Positions 10,000 through 19,343 of a stretch of 64,000 bases of DNA are shown here, one piece after another. Where the stretch lies: positions 1-64,000 of the forward strand of contig CDRNVI010000017.1 in assembly GCA_977017575.1 (NCBI GenBank). The letters are read 5' to 3'. The notes beneath the pieces are model-generated. The model saw only the letters and a list, made by a program, of their open reading frames with translations, made no database searches and was not told the DNA's origin. The translations under genes and the position numbers were made by a program. The number at the start of each line of letters is the position of its first letter. Position 1 is the stretch's first letter. This DNA is from Paramoeba atlantica. Taxonomy: Eukaryota; Discosea.

Positions 10000-12900
10000 T
10001 TAGTCACGTGAAACGCGTTCTGTAGAATGCTTTCTTTTTGTTTGTGGGCTTCGCAGCTTTGGTTTAATTTCACTTTTCCCGTCTATATTTGTCTGAGCCT
10101 TTTGGTTCTTGTTGTTTCGTTGAAGTTTTAGACGTTCTGGATCTTCGCTTCGCGTTCGTTTCGGAATATTATTCATCACGTCGTTTTTAGATGATTCCTT
10201 TGTTTTTACTTTGGTGTCACGTTTAGTTTGAAATTTTTCTTTTGGAGGATATTTTTCTTTTGAAGGATTGGGGTTCCTCTTTCCTGCTGGGTGATTGTCA
10301 ATACCCTCACGGGTGCTAATTAGTCTCTTCCCTATCACATTTCCGGAGCATCGCCTATAAGTGACGGCGTTGGTGTGATCAAGTGTTCCTGCTTCCTTGG
10401 AAAGCCAATCCGCTATTTCATTATGGGGGTTCCCCTCGTGGGCGCGAACTTTTACGCAAAACAAATTTTTCGATCCTGATTCAATTTTGATACAAATGTT
10501 GCACAGCTTTCGTAGGATTTCTGGATTTTGAAAGTCACTAAACCCTATCAATCTATTGCGGTGCCTGTGGATGTGAAAAAATTCCCATATGTAATGCGAA
10601 TCTGTGTGTACAACGATGTCTGTTCCATAATCTTTGGAAAATTGAAGTGCCTCAATCACCGCATAAAGTTCAACCGCTGTAATTGTACTTTCAATATCTT
10701 CCGGGGGCTTTTTGCTTACCATGACTTGATCAAAACCTTGTCCCAAAATATAAAACCCAGACCCACCTACAGATGCACCTTTCTTTGTGGATAGAGAACC
10801 ATCTGTATATATATGCAATTCACCTTTACGCCGAGCGTATGGTTTGGGACCTTCTTCTACGAATTGTGACGCTTTTGTGTTAGTGATTGCAGAAATTTTT
10901 CTTTCCCATCCAGATTTATTGAACTGTGTGTATGAAGGTCTTGGCTCCAACCGATCGCGAAGTTGATCAACTTTCTTTGCCCATGACGTTCGACTTACTG
11001 GATAATACAGCATCTCTGCTGTACTTAAATTGAGATCTTTCGCGCATAATTCGGAGACTGATCTATTTTTACTGGAATCTTCATCGCGCCATGACATTGT
11101 ATTACAGAAAACTGGTGAATGTCGTACTAAATGCCCTATTGAACTTGCTCGCTGACATTTAGAGACTGTACTGAGCTTGTTTTCTCCCTGATACAATGAT
11201 TCAAGACGCATGCTTCGTTGACCGTCCCAGGATTTATGTACGCAGCACACTATTCGTCTCATTTTAGAAATTTCAGTGTCCATTTTCAGTAAATCGGAGG
11301 TCGAGATCTTCCACGTGCTACAACCATAGGAAATAACTGGCATAACTAAAGTTTGAAATATACGAGTGCGGCAAAGAATTGAAAGAGGTGAGTTCCAAAC
11401 TGGACGCAGCCTGTGCATAGTATACCACCCAAGTCTAATCCGGTCCCTTGGGGTTGATAAGTTATCTTCGGGGTTTGTTGCATTACCTAAGTACCTATAT
11501 GTCTTCACTTTTGGTATTAGACCGAGGGAAGGCAAGACAAGTTCCTCATTTGTATCGGGACATTTTCCGATTGTCATCCATGCAGTTTTATTTATTCCCA
11601 TGTTCATTTTTAAATTTACTTTTCCTGCAACTTCTGCTAATTTTTCAAGCATATTTCCGAGTTCCTGCTTTGTATGCGCAAATAAAGCAATGTCATCTGC
11701 ATAATTTACATCCGAAATTCTAATAGCTTTTTCACCTCGACTTTTTGTTCCCGTAGAGTGCGTGACCAAGCCGTATGAGTTTTTATCAATTGCAGTTTCA
11801 AGAACGCGATCAAGAACCATAATAAATATGTAAGGGGCAAGAACATCACCCTGAAGTGTTCCCGTTGAAATTGGAAATTCTTCAGTGTTTCCGTATGGAG
11901 TCCTGATATACGCTCGTAAATCTGTGTAAATAGACATTATGACTCGTTCTAGGTTTTCAGGGATACCAAAAGCTTGCAGAGCTGCTCGAATAGCCTGCCA
12001 TGTAACCGATGGAAATGCTTGCTTAAAATCCACAAACCCGACAACCACACCACTACCCCTCATCGCCTTGGACGAAATTTCATTAAAAACCGCTTGTGCC
12101 CCATTTGTGGAGTGATGGGGGCGAAATCCAAATTGATTAGGACGCAGCATAGATTCTACCGCAGGTTGTATCCTTGTTAACACCATCCGGTTAAGCAATT
12201 TTACGACGTGATTCACTATACAAACAGGTCTCCAGTTGATGATTTCGCTAAGATTCCCCTTCTTAGGTATCGGAATTTGAAGAATTGTTTTCCATGAATC
12301 CGGAGATGCCCCTGTGAGGTAAATTTCATTCATAATTTCTAGGAGGATGCTGGATAGCTCGTCTTCTTGAACGATGGATCTTAAAACTTCTGCTGGAATA
12401 TTGTCAGCTCCAGGGCATTTTCCATACTTCATCTTAGAAATGGCATCCATTAATTCCACTTTTGTAAACATTTCGTCTAGTATAGGAATCTTGCACTTAC
12501 TAGAAGGCGTAAAAGCAAAGGATTGTGAGGCTATCGAGAGTGTATCTGTACTGTGAAAATGATTTCGTACAGCTATCAAGCCTTTTTGTGGAGAATCTCC
12601 GAAAACGGGAAAGTCCTTCTTATGTTCTCCAAGCATGGTTCTAATTGCTTTAAAAGCGGATTTAGGTTTTCGCTTTAAATCTTTCTCGATATTGTTGCAT
12701 TCAGAAATAATACATTCGTTCATTTCATTTGAATAGCGTTGTTCGCATACCTTAAATTTTTCCTTGTTTTTTGCGAGCCGTATTATTGACCCTAAGTTGA
12801 GATTATGAGTATTTGGTGATTTCTTTTCCTCAACGCTGCTAGCTAGTTTTGGAAGAGTTTTCGATGCAGCGATCAATGAGGAAGAGAATCTGCCCCATCG

Positions 12901-14268
12901 ATTAGTTTCTTCGGATTCTTTCTGGGATCTTTTACATGGAGCACGCATAGCTGCTTTGACACTTGCATTAAATTTTTGACTTGTTTCTGAATTTTTAAGA
13001 GAGTCCCAATATGGCCTATCCTCCTGTTCTCTGGCCTTGGTTTTCCAACGAATTTGGAAATTTACAATGACTGCACAATGGGGTGTCGGACAAGGGGCCA
13101 TCATTACTCGTTGTAAACGTACAGCTGAACAAAAGCGCGAATTAAAAACTATGTGATCTAATTGTTTTGTCTTCCCGTCTGGGTTTTTTCTGGTTGGTGG
13201 AAAACGAAAAGTCCATTTCCGAGGCGAGGTACAGGTCTCGTGGGCTGATTTCGCACCCAAACTCTCAAGAAACTCTCTTAAAGCCTTAGCTCTCTTTGAC
13301 GAGCATTTTCGGCCCGACGGATTCTGTAGAGGAGCGTTAAAGTCACCACAGATAATTTTTAGTGCTGCATTAGACTCGTGCCAAGCGTCAAACAGTGACT
13401 TATTAAAATCCTCCTGAATATCTTGTTTTGAAGAAGCAATGGGGGAATAAACATTGAATAGCGTTGCTTTTGTGCTTCCAAAACGAACCGTCCCTTTCAT
13501 AATTCTGTCAGAGACCTTTTCAACAAATAATTGCATGCGGCTAATAAATGCCATACCATTATATCCATTTATTGCGCTCATAAGATATACATGTAGCCAA
13601 ATGCCTTCAATATAGAGTTTACGATGAACTATCGGTTCGCTGCTTTCAAAAGTGAGCCTAGTTTCTTGCAATCCAAAGATAGGAGCCTTACAGCTCTTCA
13701 TAAAAACAACCACCTTTTGCAATCTGAGACACTTCCGCAGAGCGTTTACATCAGCGCTTTTAACCTTCAACGTGTCAATATTTAAGGTACCGATATTCAA
13801 CCCCTCGTTCATAGCTGATATCATGGGCTTCTGCTCTCGGACGCCGCGCCGAGAGCAGCATTTGCGATTCCTAAACCTTTTGCGATATACCTTTACCTTC
13901 AGAGTTGCTACTTTTCCGCCTTGAATTAAAATTCGGGAATCCTTCGGAGGGAATGGAAAAAGACAATCCTTAGCTACATCGTATCTGATCAGGCTGGACC
14001 CGTTCCCACACGATATAACCGTCCCTTCCCATAGCCTCGTACACTTATCATACGTAGTACACCACGCGACAGCAAAGCGCTTCCCTGAAGATAAAGATAA
14101 AGCCAGCCGGCTCAGGGCCCGCGGCCGGAGTAAAGCTACTCCCTCTCTCTGCCGAGGAGGCAAAAAGAGGTTTCCCCGCTTGAACGTGGCCCTTCGAAGT
14201 TTGTCCTGGATCAAAAGCAAAGATTCAAAGGGTCCGGACGCCTCCGCCCGAATTTTATCAATTTCCAT
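10000..14268 (-). CDS. I2 polyprotein: APE endonuclease, RT and RNase H
   Basis: Intact 1422-codon ORF of an ingi/I-clade LINE. The N-terminus has the same AVAW...LWEGTV...FPFPP module as I1. APE motifs: GTLNIDTL, LQETR, ICGDFNAP and QLDHIVF. RT: IPIPKKGNL..INWRPV, FVDFKQAFPS (motif A), LQGDVLAPY (motif B) and NYADDIALF (motif C). RNase H: IYTDGS, AVELYAV, HTDSHY and RAHEGN...ADWLS, giving the D-E-D-D set. The lysine-rich C-terminus (about residues 1330-1422) may be a nuclear-localisation or RNA-binding tail (inference). ATG at 14266-14268 overlaps the 18-bp repeat array by one base. Other family I ORFs start closer to ASG, so an internal start is possible. No frame breaks. Confidence 0.9.
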   Translation of the reverse strand: MEIDKIRAEASGPFESLLLIQDKLRRATFKRGNLFLPPRQREGVALLRPRALSRLALSLSSGKRFAVAWCTTYDKCTRLWEGTVISCGNGSSLIRYDVAKDCLFPFPPKDSRILIQGGKVATLKVKVYRKRFRNRKCCSRRGVREQKPMISAMNEGLNIGTLNIDTLKVKSADVNALRKCLRLQKVVVFMKSCKAPIFGLQETRLTFESSEPIVHRKLYIEGIWLHVYLMSAINGYNGMAFISRMQLFVEKVSDRIMKGTVRFGSTKATLFNVYSPIASSKQDIQEDFNKSLFDAWHESNAALKIICGDFNAPLQNPSGRKCSSKRAKALREFLESLGAKSAHETCTSPRKWTFRFPPTRKNPDGKTKQLDHIVFNSRFCSAVRLQRVMMAPCPTPHCAVIVNFQIRWKTKAREQEDRPYWDSLKNSETSQKFNASVKAAMRAPCKRSQKESEETNRWGRFSSSLIAASKTLPKLASSVEEKKSPNTHNLNLGSIIRLAKNKEKFKVCEQRYSNEMNECIISECNNIEKDLKRKPKSAFKAIRTMLGEHKKDFPVFGDSPQKGLIAVRNHFHSTDTLSIASQSFAFTPSSKCKIPILDEMFTKVELMDAISKMKYGKCPGADNIPAEVLRSIVQEDELSSILLEIMNEIYLTGASPDSWKTILQIPIPKKGNLSEIINWRPVCIVNHVVKLLNRMVLTRIQPAVESMLRPNQFGFRPHHSTNGAQAVFNEISSKAMRGSGVVVGFVDFKQAFPSVTWQAIRAALQAFGIPENLERVIMSIYTDLRAYIRTPYGNTEEFPISTGTLQGDVLAPYIFIMVLDRVLETAIDKNSYGLVTHSTGTKSRGEKAIRISDVNYADDIALFAHTKQELGNMLEKLAEVAGKVNLKMNMGINKTAWMTIGKCPDTNEELVLPSLGLIPKVKTYRYLGNATNPEDNLSTPRDRIRLGWYTMHRLRPVWNSPLSILCRTRIFQTLVMPVISYGCSTWKISTSDLLKMDTEISKMRRIVCCVHKSWDGQRSMRLESLYQGENKLSTVSKCQRASSIGHLVRHSPVFCNTMSWRDEDSSKNRSVSELCAKDLNLSTAEMLYYPVSRTSWAKKVDQLRDRLEPRPSYTQFNKSGWERKISAITNTKASQFVEEGPKPYARRKGELHIYTDGSLSTKKGASVGGSGFYILGQGFDQVMVSKKPPEDIESTITAVELYAVIEALQFSKDYGTDIVVHTDSHYIWEFFHIHRHRNRLIGFSDFQNPEILRKLCNICIKIESGSKNLFCVKVRAHEGNPHNEIADWLSKEAGTLDHTNAVTYRRCSGNVIGKRLISTREGIDNHPAGKRNPNPSKEKYPPKEKFQTKRDTKVKTKESSKNDVMNNIPKRTRSEDPERLKLQRNNKNQKAQTNIDGKSEIKPKLRSPQTKRKHSTERVSRD

Positions 14269-14375
14269 TAATAAAATTTACAAGCTTAATAAAATTTACA
14301 AGCTTAATAAAATTTACAAGCTTAATAAAATTTACAAGCTTAATAAAATTTACAAGCTTAATAAAATTTACAAGC
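14268..14375 (-). repeat. Six 18-bp tandem units at the I2 5' end
   Basis: Six perfect copies of ttaataaaatttacaagc (plus strand) lie directly upstream of the I2 start codon. I3 has the same arrangement with a different 18-bp unit that shares TTTTATTAA on the sense strand. Candidate 5' UTR or promoter monomers. Confidence 0.9.
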
Positions 14376-17239
14376 TCTCTTGGGCCTTTCTATTTACACT
14401 CTCTTGGGCCTTTCTTCGAAACAGTGAAAATCGTCAAGCATTTATTACCAAAGTTCACTCTCAATCTGAGAAGGGGGGTAATATCAAGCAAGGGTGGGAA
14501 CGACTTTCGAACAGTATAATAACCGCCGCCAAAAATTTTAAGAAGCCACAAAAACGTACGATAAACAGAGAACCTATTAAGCATGTGAAGATAAATAACC
14601 TGCGGGGCCTTTATCAGAGAAGCAGACAGAAGACTACGTTTAATGAGTTAATAAAAGAACATAAAAAAGATATTGAACAGACCATTTCGGAAGAATGCTT
14701 AGAACTTGAGAACAAGCTTCGCAAGAATCACTCAAATCCATGGAGAACTCTTCGGCAAATATGTGGACAATACCGTACTCAGTTCAATACAAATGGTGAG
14801 ACGCGTGATATGAAACTACAAGCGATCGGTGAACATTTCTTAAAATTCAGTAATTATGATGCAGGAGATCCAAATATCAGTTTCGACCCTATTCCACCAT
14901 TATTCGTGCCGATCGAGGGTGGCCCATTTATTGTTGAGGAGTTGACTTTGTCAGTGAAGCATTTTGGGAGAGGACGAGCACCCGGAAGCGACGGAATACC
15001 TATGGAGGCCCTACAAGCTATCGCAAGTCACGAAGTTCTAAGAGAGCATCTTTTAGGTATAATAAACAAAGTTTATGAGACCGGGTCTACGGATGAAGCT
15101 TGGCGAATGACACTCCAGATACCCATACCAAAGAAAGGGGATCTCACTGACATTTCAAACTGGAGGCCGATATGTGTGGTGAATAGCGTTGTTAAACTGA
15201 TGAATCACATGATTCTTTCACGCATTCGGCCCAGCGTAGAAGGTTTCCTACGCGATAATCAGTATGGGTTTCGGCCAAACAGATCTACAGCTGGCGCCCA
15301 AATCATTATGAACGAGGTTAAAACCAAGGCTTTTCGAAAAGACGGAATAATGGTAGCCTTTGTAGATTTTGCTAAAGCATTTCCCTCCGTATCCTTTGCT
15401 GCTATAAAAGCCTGCCTAAATGCTTTCCGAGTTGGCAATCGATTGTCCACCACAATCTTGTCCATCTATCGCGACTTGAAAGGAACAGTTCGAACGCCGT
15501 TTGGTAATACTGAACCTTTTCCAATCACCACAGGGATTCTACAAGGGGATGTATTAGCTCCCTATCTATTCGTTATGGTGATGGACAGGATTCTACACAA
15601 GGCTCTCGACGACGGATCAGATGGTGTTCTTCTGAAATCTAGAGGTACACGAAAGCGAGGGTTAAACGAAAAACGACTGAGTGATATCGATTATGCCGAC
15701 GACGTCGCGCTATTTAGTGATTCGAGGGAAGGTTTGCAAAATATGATAAACAGCGTTTCTCGGGAAGCAGTCAAAGCTAATCTACGACTTGCGGTTGGTC
15801 AAACGAAAACTGCATGGATGTCTTTTGGTAAAGTTGCACGTTCCGAAAACGACCCCGTCATCTACAACAACAACTTGGAGGTACCAAAGGTGGGGTCATA
15901 CAGGCATCTGGGGCAACGTCAAGATCAAGATTTTTCTTCCACCGTAAAAGATCGATTAAAGCTTGCATTGGGATCACTCCATCGTTTAAATGGAATTTGG
16001 TCTTCTCCTCTAAGTGAAGGGATGAAACTTCGACTTTATGATGCCTTAGTTTACCCTGTGCTGAATTTTGGAATGGGAGCAGTTCATATTTCTCAAAAGG
16101 AGCTCCGTAAAATTGATATTGAGGTCAACACAATGAGAAGAATTGCCACCCGTTCAAACAAAGTTGATGAGTACGGGTTATGCTACCCCAACGCTTCTCT
16201 CTATGTTAATACCGACCGGTTTTCTACTATTCATAAAGTACAGCGAGCAAAACTGGTGGGACATATGATCCGTCATTCTTCAGACTTTCGGGAACTGATT
16301 CAATGGAAACAACGTAGCAACGCTAGATTACCTTCCCCAAGTGAAGCTTGTGTTAAAGATCTTGGCATTACTATTGAACAAGCATTGGTTTACGCCATGG
16401 ACCGCGAGCATTGGTTCAGAATTACAGAACAACTTCGTGACAACCTTGAACCAGCTGCAACCTATATAAAATCTGGCACGCAAAAGTGGAGAACCGCCGT
16501 CACAAAAGCCAAGAAGACTAAAGACTTGCGCGAGTTACAGTATATTGAAGAGTCAACGGATCCTTTCCCTAACTTTAAAGCTATGCAGATATATACGGAT
16601 GCTTCTATTAAGAGTATGGTTAGTTCTCAGGAAATTCGAAGTGGCGCTGGTATTGTGGTTATACCAACGAAAAAAGATCCAATAAGATGTTCAATCCCAC
16701 TGGAAGTTACAACAATTGAGAGAGCAGAACTTCAATCGTTTTATTTAGCTCTCAACAAATTGCCAGAAAATTCATGCGCGTGCTTGTTTCACACAGATTC
16801 GCATTACGTTTGGGACTTCTTTCACAATTTACGAAATAAACGGCGCATTGTGGGATACACTGGGACAAAAAATGGCGACCTAATGTATGATGTGGACGCA
16901 AAGCTCAGGTTACTAAAATTCCATTCGTATAATATATATTTGTGCAAGGTAAAGGCGCACATTGGAAACAAATGGAATGAGGAGGCAGATGGTCTAGCAC
17001 TTTTGGCATCACGAAAAGTGGCACGGGCTCCGACCCAAAAAAGGAGAAAAACGACTGCTAACTCGGAGGATAGTGAGAATTCACAACCGTTATGGTCTTT
17101 GAAAGCCTTACTCAAAAGGAAGTCCCTTGGAAATAAGCAAGCACGAGACATTCCATCATCCAAGCGCGAAGCTGAGGCGGAAGGGGTATTTCGAGGGAAG
17201 GTTGCGAGAGCTGGCGGTAATAGGAAACCGTCTAAGTAA
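14376..17239 (+). pseudogene. I1 ORF, RT and RNase H part
   Basis: Continuation of I1 after I2, in a different frame from the N-terminal part because of the 85-bp deletion and junction filler. The RT has IPIPKKGDL..SNWRPI, FVDFAKAFPS (about 15358), ILQGDVLAPY (about 15537) and IDYADDVALF (about 15688). RNase H has IYTDAS (about 16590), ERAEL, HTDSHY and KAHIGNKWNEEAD (about 16953). The basic tail ends NRKPSK at TAA 17237-17239. It is almost identical to I4; one visible change is L for W in LAL(W)GSLHRL (about 15967). The RT and RNase H block is open, but it is cut off from its endonuclease. Confidence 0.88.
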
Positions 17240-17444
17240 GGAGAGAATTGATGGAATTATTTCTTTGCCAACTTAGAATACCTTGAGGATTATTCATAGG
17301 TTATCGGAAAAATATTGTTTGTTTGTACCGTATCAGACACATATAAACTCTGAACGTGGAAGCGATAGATGAAAGCTTTCAAGGTGTAAACATTAAGTTT
17401 TTCAACCGACTTTACGTCGGTCTTTTGGATTGGATTGGATATAT
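17240..17444 (+). other. I1 3' UTR, hairpin and GGATT tail
   Basis: 205 bp shared almost base for base with I4 (60285-60484). It ends in the hairpin ACCGAC-TTTAC-GTCGGT, then tcttttggattggattgg and a few extra AT bases before the right target-site duplication. The hairpin and short-repeat tail probably form the RT's 3' recognition site, as proposed for other tailed LINEs. Confidence 0.8.
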
Positions 17445-17458
17445 TGGGACCCTTACGG
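17445..17458 (+). repeat. Target-site duplication of I1, right copy
   Basis: TGGGACCCTTACGG, identical to 8375-8388. A1 resumes in frame from here. Confidence 0.9.
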
Positions 17459-17580
17459 AAAAGCAGGCTACAAATAAATTGTATGCCGAATTGAATGTGA
17501 CCCTCATGCGAGCACAGGCTCGTATGATGGTTACACGCATGGCTGTGCCCGACCCGAACGAGCCCATCACGGAAGGATAG
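17459..17580 (+). pseudogene. A1 ORF, last 40 codons
   Basis: It encodes the family A C-terminus (ATNKLYAELNVTLMRAQARM...), conserved in all A copies, and ends at TAG. It matches A10 54544-54669 apart from a few bases. This is the part of A1 displaced by I1. Confidence 0.88.
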
Positions 17581-17622
17581 TGTCGGACCCAACGGATCCT
17601 ATGGTGGTGACATAGGCCACGG

Positions 17623-17848
17623 GTGCTGGTCGGGTCGACAGAGTCTATGCTCACGCCTAGCCCGCGAGGGCTAGGTACCCCAAGTGAGGTAGTACACGGG
17701 TAGTGAATCTCCTCCCCGTCGGCCAGCATCCTGTTTCGCGACCGTGTCGCTGTCGACACAGGCCCGCGCCTGCGCCCTCCCATATAGCAAGGGAAGGGTT
17801 CACAAGTCAGGCCGTGGAGTGGTCGAAAGACCCGGTCCGGAACGCGCG
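17623..17848 (+). promoter_or_regulatory. Family A 3' UTR structured RNA, A1 copy (226 nt)
   Basis: Conserved 226-nt block found in every family A 3' UTR. A long-range stem GTGCTGGTC / GGCCAGCAT closes it. Inside are CTCAC/GTGAG around CCTAGCCC-GCGA-GGGCTAGG (GNRA loop), then GTGTCG-CTGT-CGACAC, CCCT.CC...GG.AAGGG and GGTC-GAAA-GACC (GNRA loop). Paired changes in other copies keep the stems. The likely role is recognition of the element RNA by its own RT (inference from the R2-type 3' UTR). Confidence 0.8.
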
Positions 17849-18119
17849 GATGGATTGGGCGTGGATTGCTTCCTTTTTTATTATTATTGTTATCAGAATC
17901 ATAAATAGCTTAAGGCAGGTTGAATTACTAGTTTTGGGCCACAACATGTGAAATTGCTAATTTGATTGCTTGTTTACAAATGATATACCCCCCCCCCAAT
18001 GGACCTTCATGGTTCATGTATTGGGTAATAAAAAAAAAAAAAAAGCGGACGGGGTCCTGGGGTTTGGAGGTTGTCCCTATAATTTTGGAAGGTTATGGAT
18101 GTTAATCGGTTAACAGCTC

Positions 18120-18365
18120 TTTATTCTCACGCCTTGTTTTTTCGGAAGCAAGGTTCCCCAATGTGAGGTAGAGATGAGTAAAGGTTTCCTTTGCTCTGCG
18201 GTTAGCGCCTTAATGTTTTTTAGCCGCGTCACTGTTGACACGGCCCTACGCATCACGCCTAGTTGCTCTACACTTCTAGGTACACAAGTTGGTCTAGGGC
18301 AGGGGTTAAAAGCGTAACCTGCGTAGCTCGTGTGAGCTTGTAAAGGGCGTGGCAGTGGACTGGTC
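18120..18365 (+). promoter_or_regulatory. Diverged relic of the family A 3' UTR structure
   Basis: It keeps the skeleton of the 226-nt element: CTCAC and GTGAG around a CCTTG...CAAGG stem, the conserved t.ccccaa joint, a GAG.AAAGG...CCTTT.CTC hairpin where other copies have CGGG...CCCCG, and GCGTC...GACAC. The sequence is otherwise strongly diverged. No matching ORF lies upstream, so it is the tail of an otherwise lost copy. Confidence 0.55.
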
Positions 18366-18484
18366 ATCTATTGCTATCGTTATCCTTTTGTGAGTTCTGG
18401 GATGGTATATGAAAAATTATTTTACTATGTGATTGGGCATTTCTTTGTTATTTTATTTTGATTGTGTGACGTGTGTGTGGGCAG

Positions 18485-18662
18485 GTTGGCCGAGGGTTCC
18501 GGTGGGGGGGAACCCCGTTAACAACGTGACACATTATTATTGGTTCTATGCAGGCTTTCTTTTGAACTATGTTTGTGCATGTGAATTCTATCTATATATC
18601 GTATTATGTGTTCTTTGATTTTGGGACGATTTGGAAGTGTGATTATATTAGTCATATGTATT
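18485..18662 (+). repeat. Direct repeat, copy 1 (~178 bp)
   Basis: It starts at ttggccgagggttccgg and matches 19344-19521 with an offset of 859 bp and only a few differences. It contains a G7 run and gttaacaacgtgacac. No reading frame is conserved. The origin is unknown. Confidence 0.75.
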
Positions 18663-18994
18663 TACTTTATATGTATTTATTTTTTTGAGGCTTTTGGGAG
18701 ATATGATTCAGGTACGTAATCACCTCCAGGCTCTTATTCTGTTGCTATCTGGTTTTTGATCGAACTACGGCACTGCCCGGTACCAAACATAACAAGGTAC
18801 TAAACAACTAGGGTGAGTGACCTGCATGCTTATTTTCATGTTTTCTTATTCTACATTTCACATTGTAGATTCTTTTATTGCTGTCCGGTTTCGATTTGAT
18901 TGTGGCACCATCCGGTACCGAATATAACAAGGTACTACACAACTAGGGTGACTGCCACACAGGATTTTTTTTCGGTTCGCGAGGCGAGTGAGTG

Positions 18995-19080
18995 TTCCTT
19001 ATTGTAAGACCTTTCCTTATTGTAAGACCTTTCCTTATTGTAAGACCTTTCCTTATTGTAAGACCTTTCCTTATTGTAAG
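18995..19080 (+). repeat. 18-bp tandem repeat, about 4.8 units
   Basis: Unit ttccttattgtaagacct repeats with a period of exactly 18 bp. The period equals that of the arrays at the 5' ends of I2 and I3, but no family I ORF follows on either strand here. Confidence 0.85.
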
Positions 19081-19343
19081 ATTTACTTATATTTGTTTGT
19101 TACTTATAAGTTTCATGGAGCCCCCTCGGCTTGGATTTCTAATAGTCCACGTTTTGAAATTTAGCCGAGGGGCTGTTATATATTTGCCTGCTGGCCCTTC
19201 GTGGCACATAGTTTCTTCGAATTATGATTTGTATTCAGAATTTTACATGGGATGGGTATTTACTATTATCTTATATATCCTTGTTAGGTTGTTATTTTAC
19301 TTTGCTTTAAGTTTTTGTGCCCACCCACCAAGCCCCCAGCCAT

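Larger units (their letters stand above)
9544..14375 (-). mobile_element. Family I LINE I2, antisense, inserted in I1
   Basis: A complete-looking element on the minus strand, from a 5' array of six 18-bp units (14268-14375) to a (TTG)n tail (9544-9567 on the plus strand). No clean target-site duplication is seen: 85 bp of I1 are missing at the insertion point. At the right junction a 15-bp stretch of I1 (ctcttgggcctttct) appears twice around a 7-bp piece that matches the repeat unit, which suggests template switching at the 5' end. The subfamily is clearly diverged from I1/I3/I4. Confidence 0.88.
8389..17444 (+). mobile_element. Family I (ingi/I-like) LINE I1, near full length, interrupted by I2
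   Basis: Nearly identical to I4 (56169-60484). It lacks the first 36 nt of I4, including I4's ATG, and is bracketed by a 14-bp target-site duplication in A1. I2 replaced 85 bp of it (equal to 57360-57444 in I4) and splits it after 9543; it resumes at 14376. The 3' end has the hairpin ACCGAC-TTTAC-GTCGGT and a (GGATT)n-like tail before the right duplication. Without I2 it is about 4.2 kb. Confidence 0.9.
4974..18034 (+). mobile_element. Family A REL-type LINE copy A1, 5'-truncated, split by nested family I elements
   Basis: A1 joins the B2 spacer at 4974, at a point equal to about residue 150 of the A10 ORF, so it lacks the SL, 5' UTR and N-terminal motif. The body is almost identical to A10 (45195-55113). 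The coding region is cut by a 23-bp insertion (7897-7919) and by the I1/I2 nest (8389-17444). It resumes at 17459, ends at TAG 17578-17580, and continues into the structured 3' UTR and a C-run, then poly(A) at 18020-18034. With the nest removed the element is about 4 kb. Confidence 0.85.
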
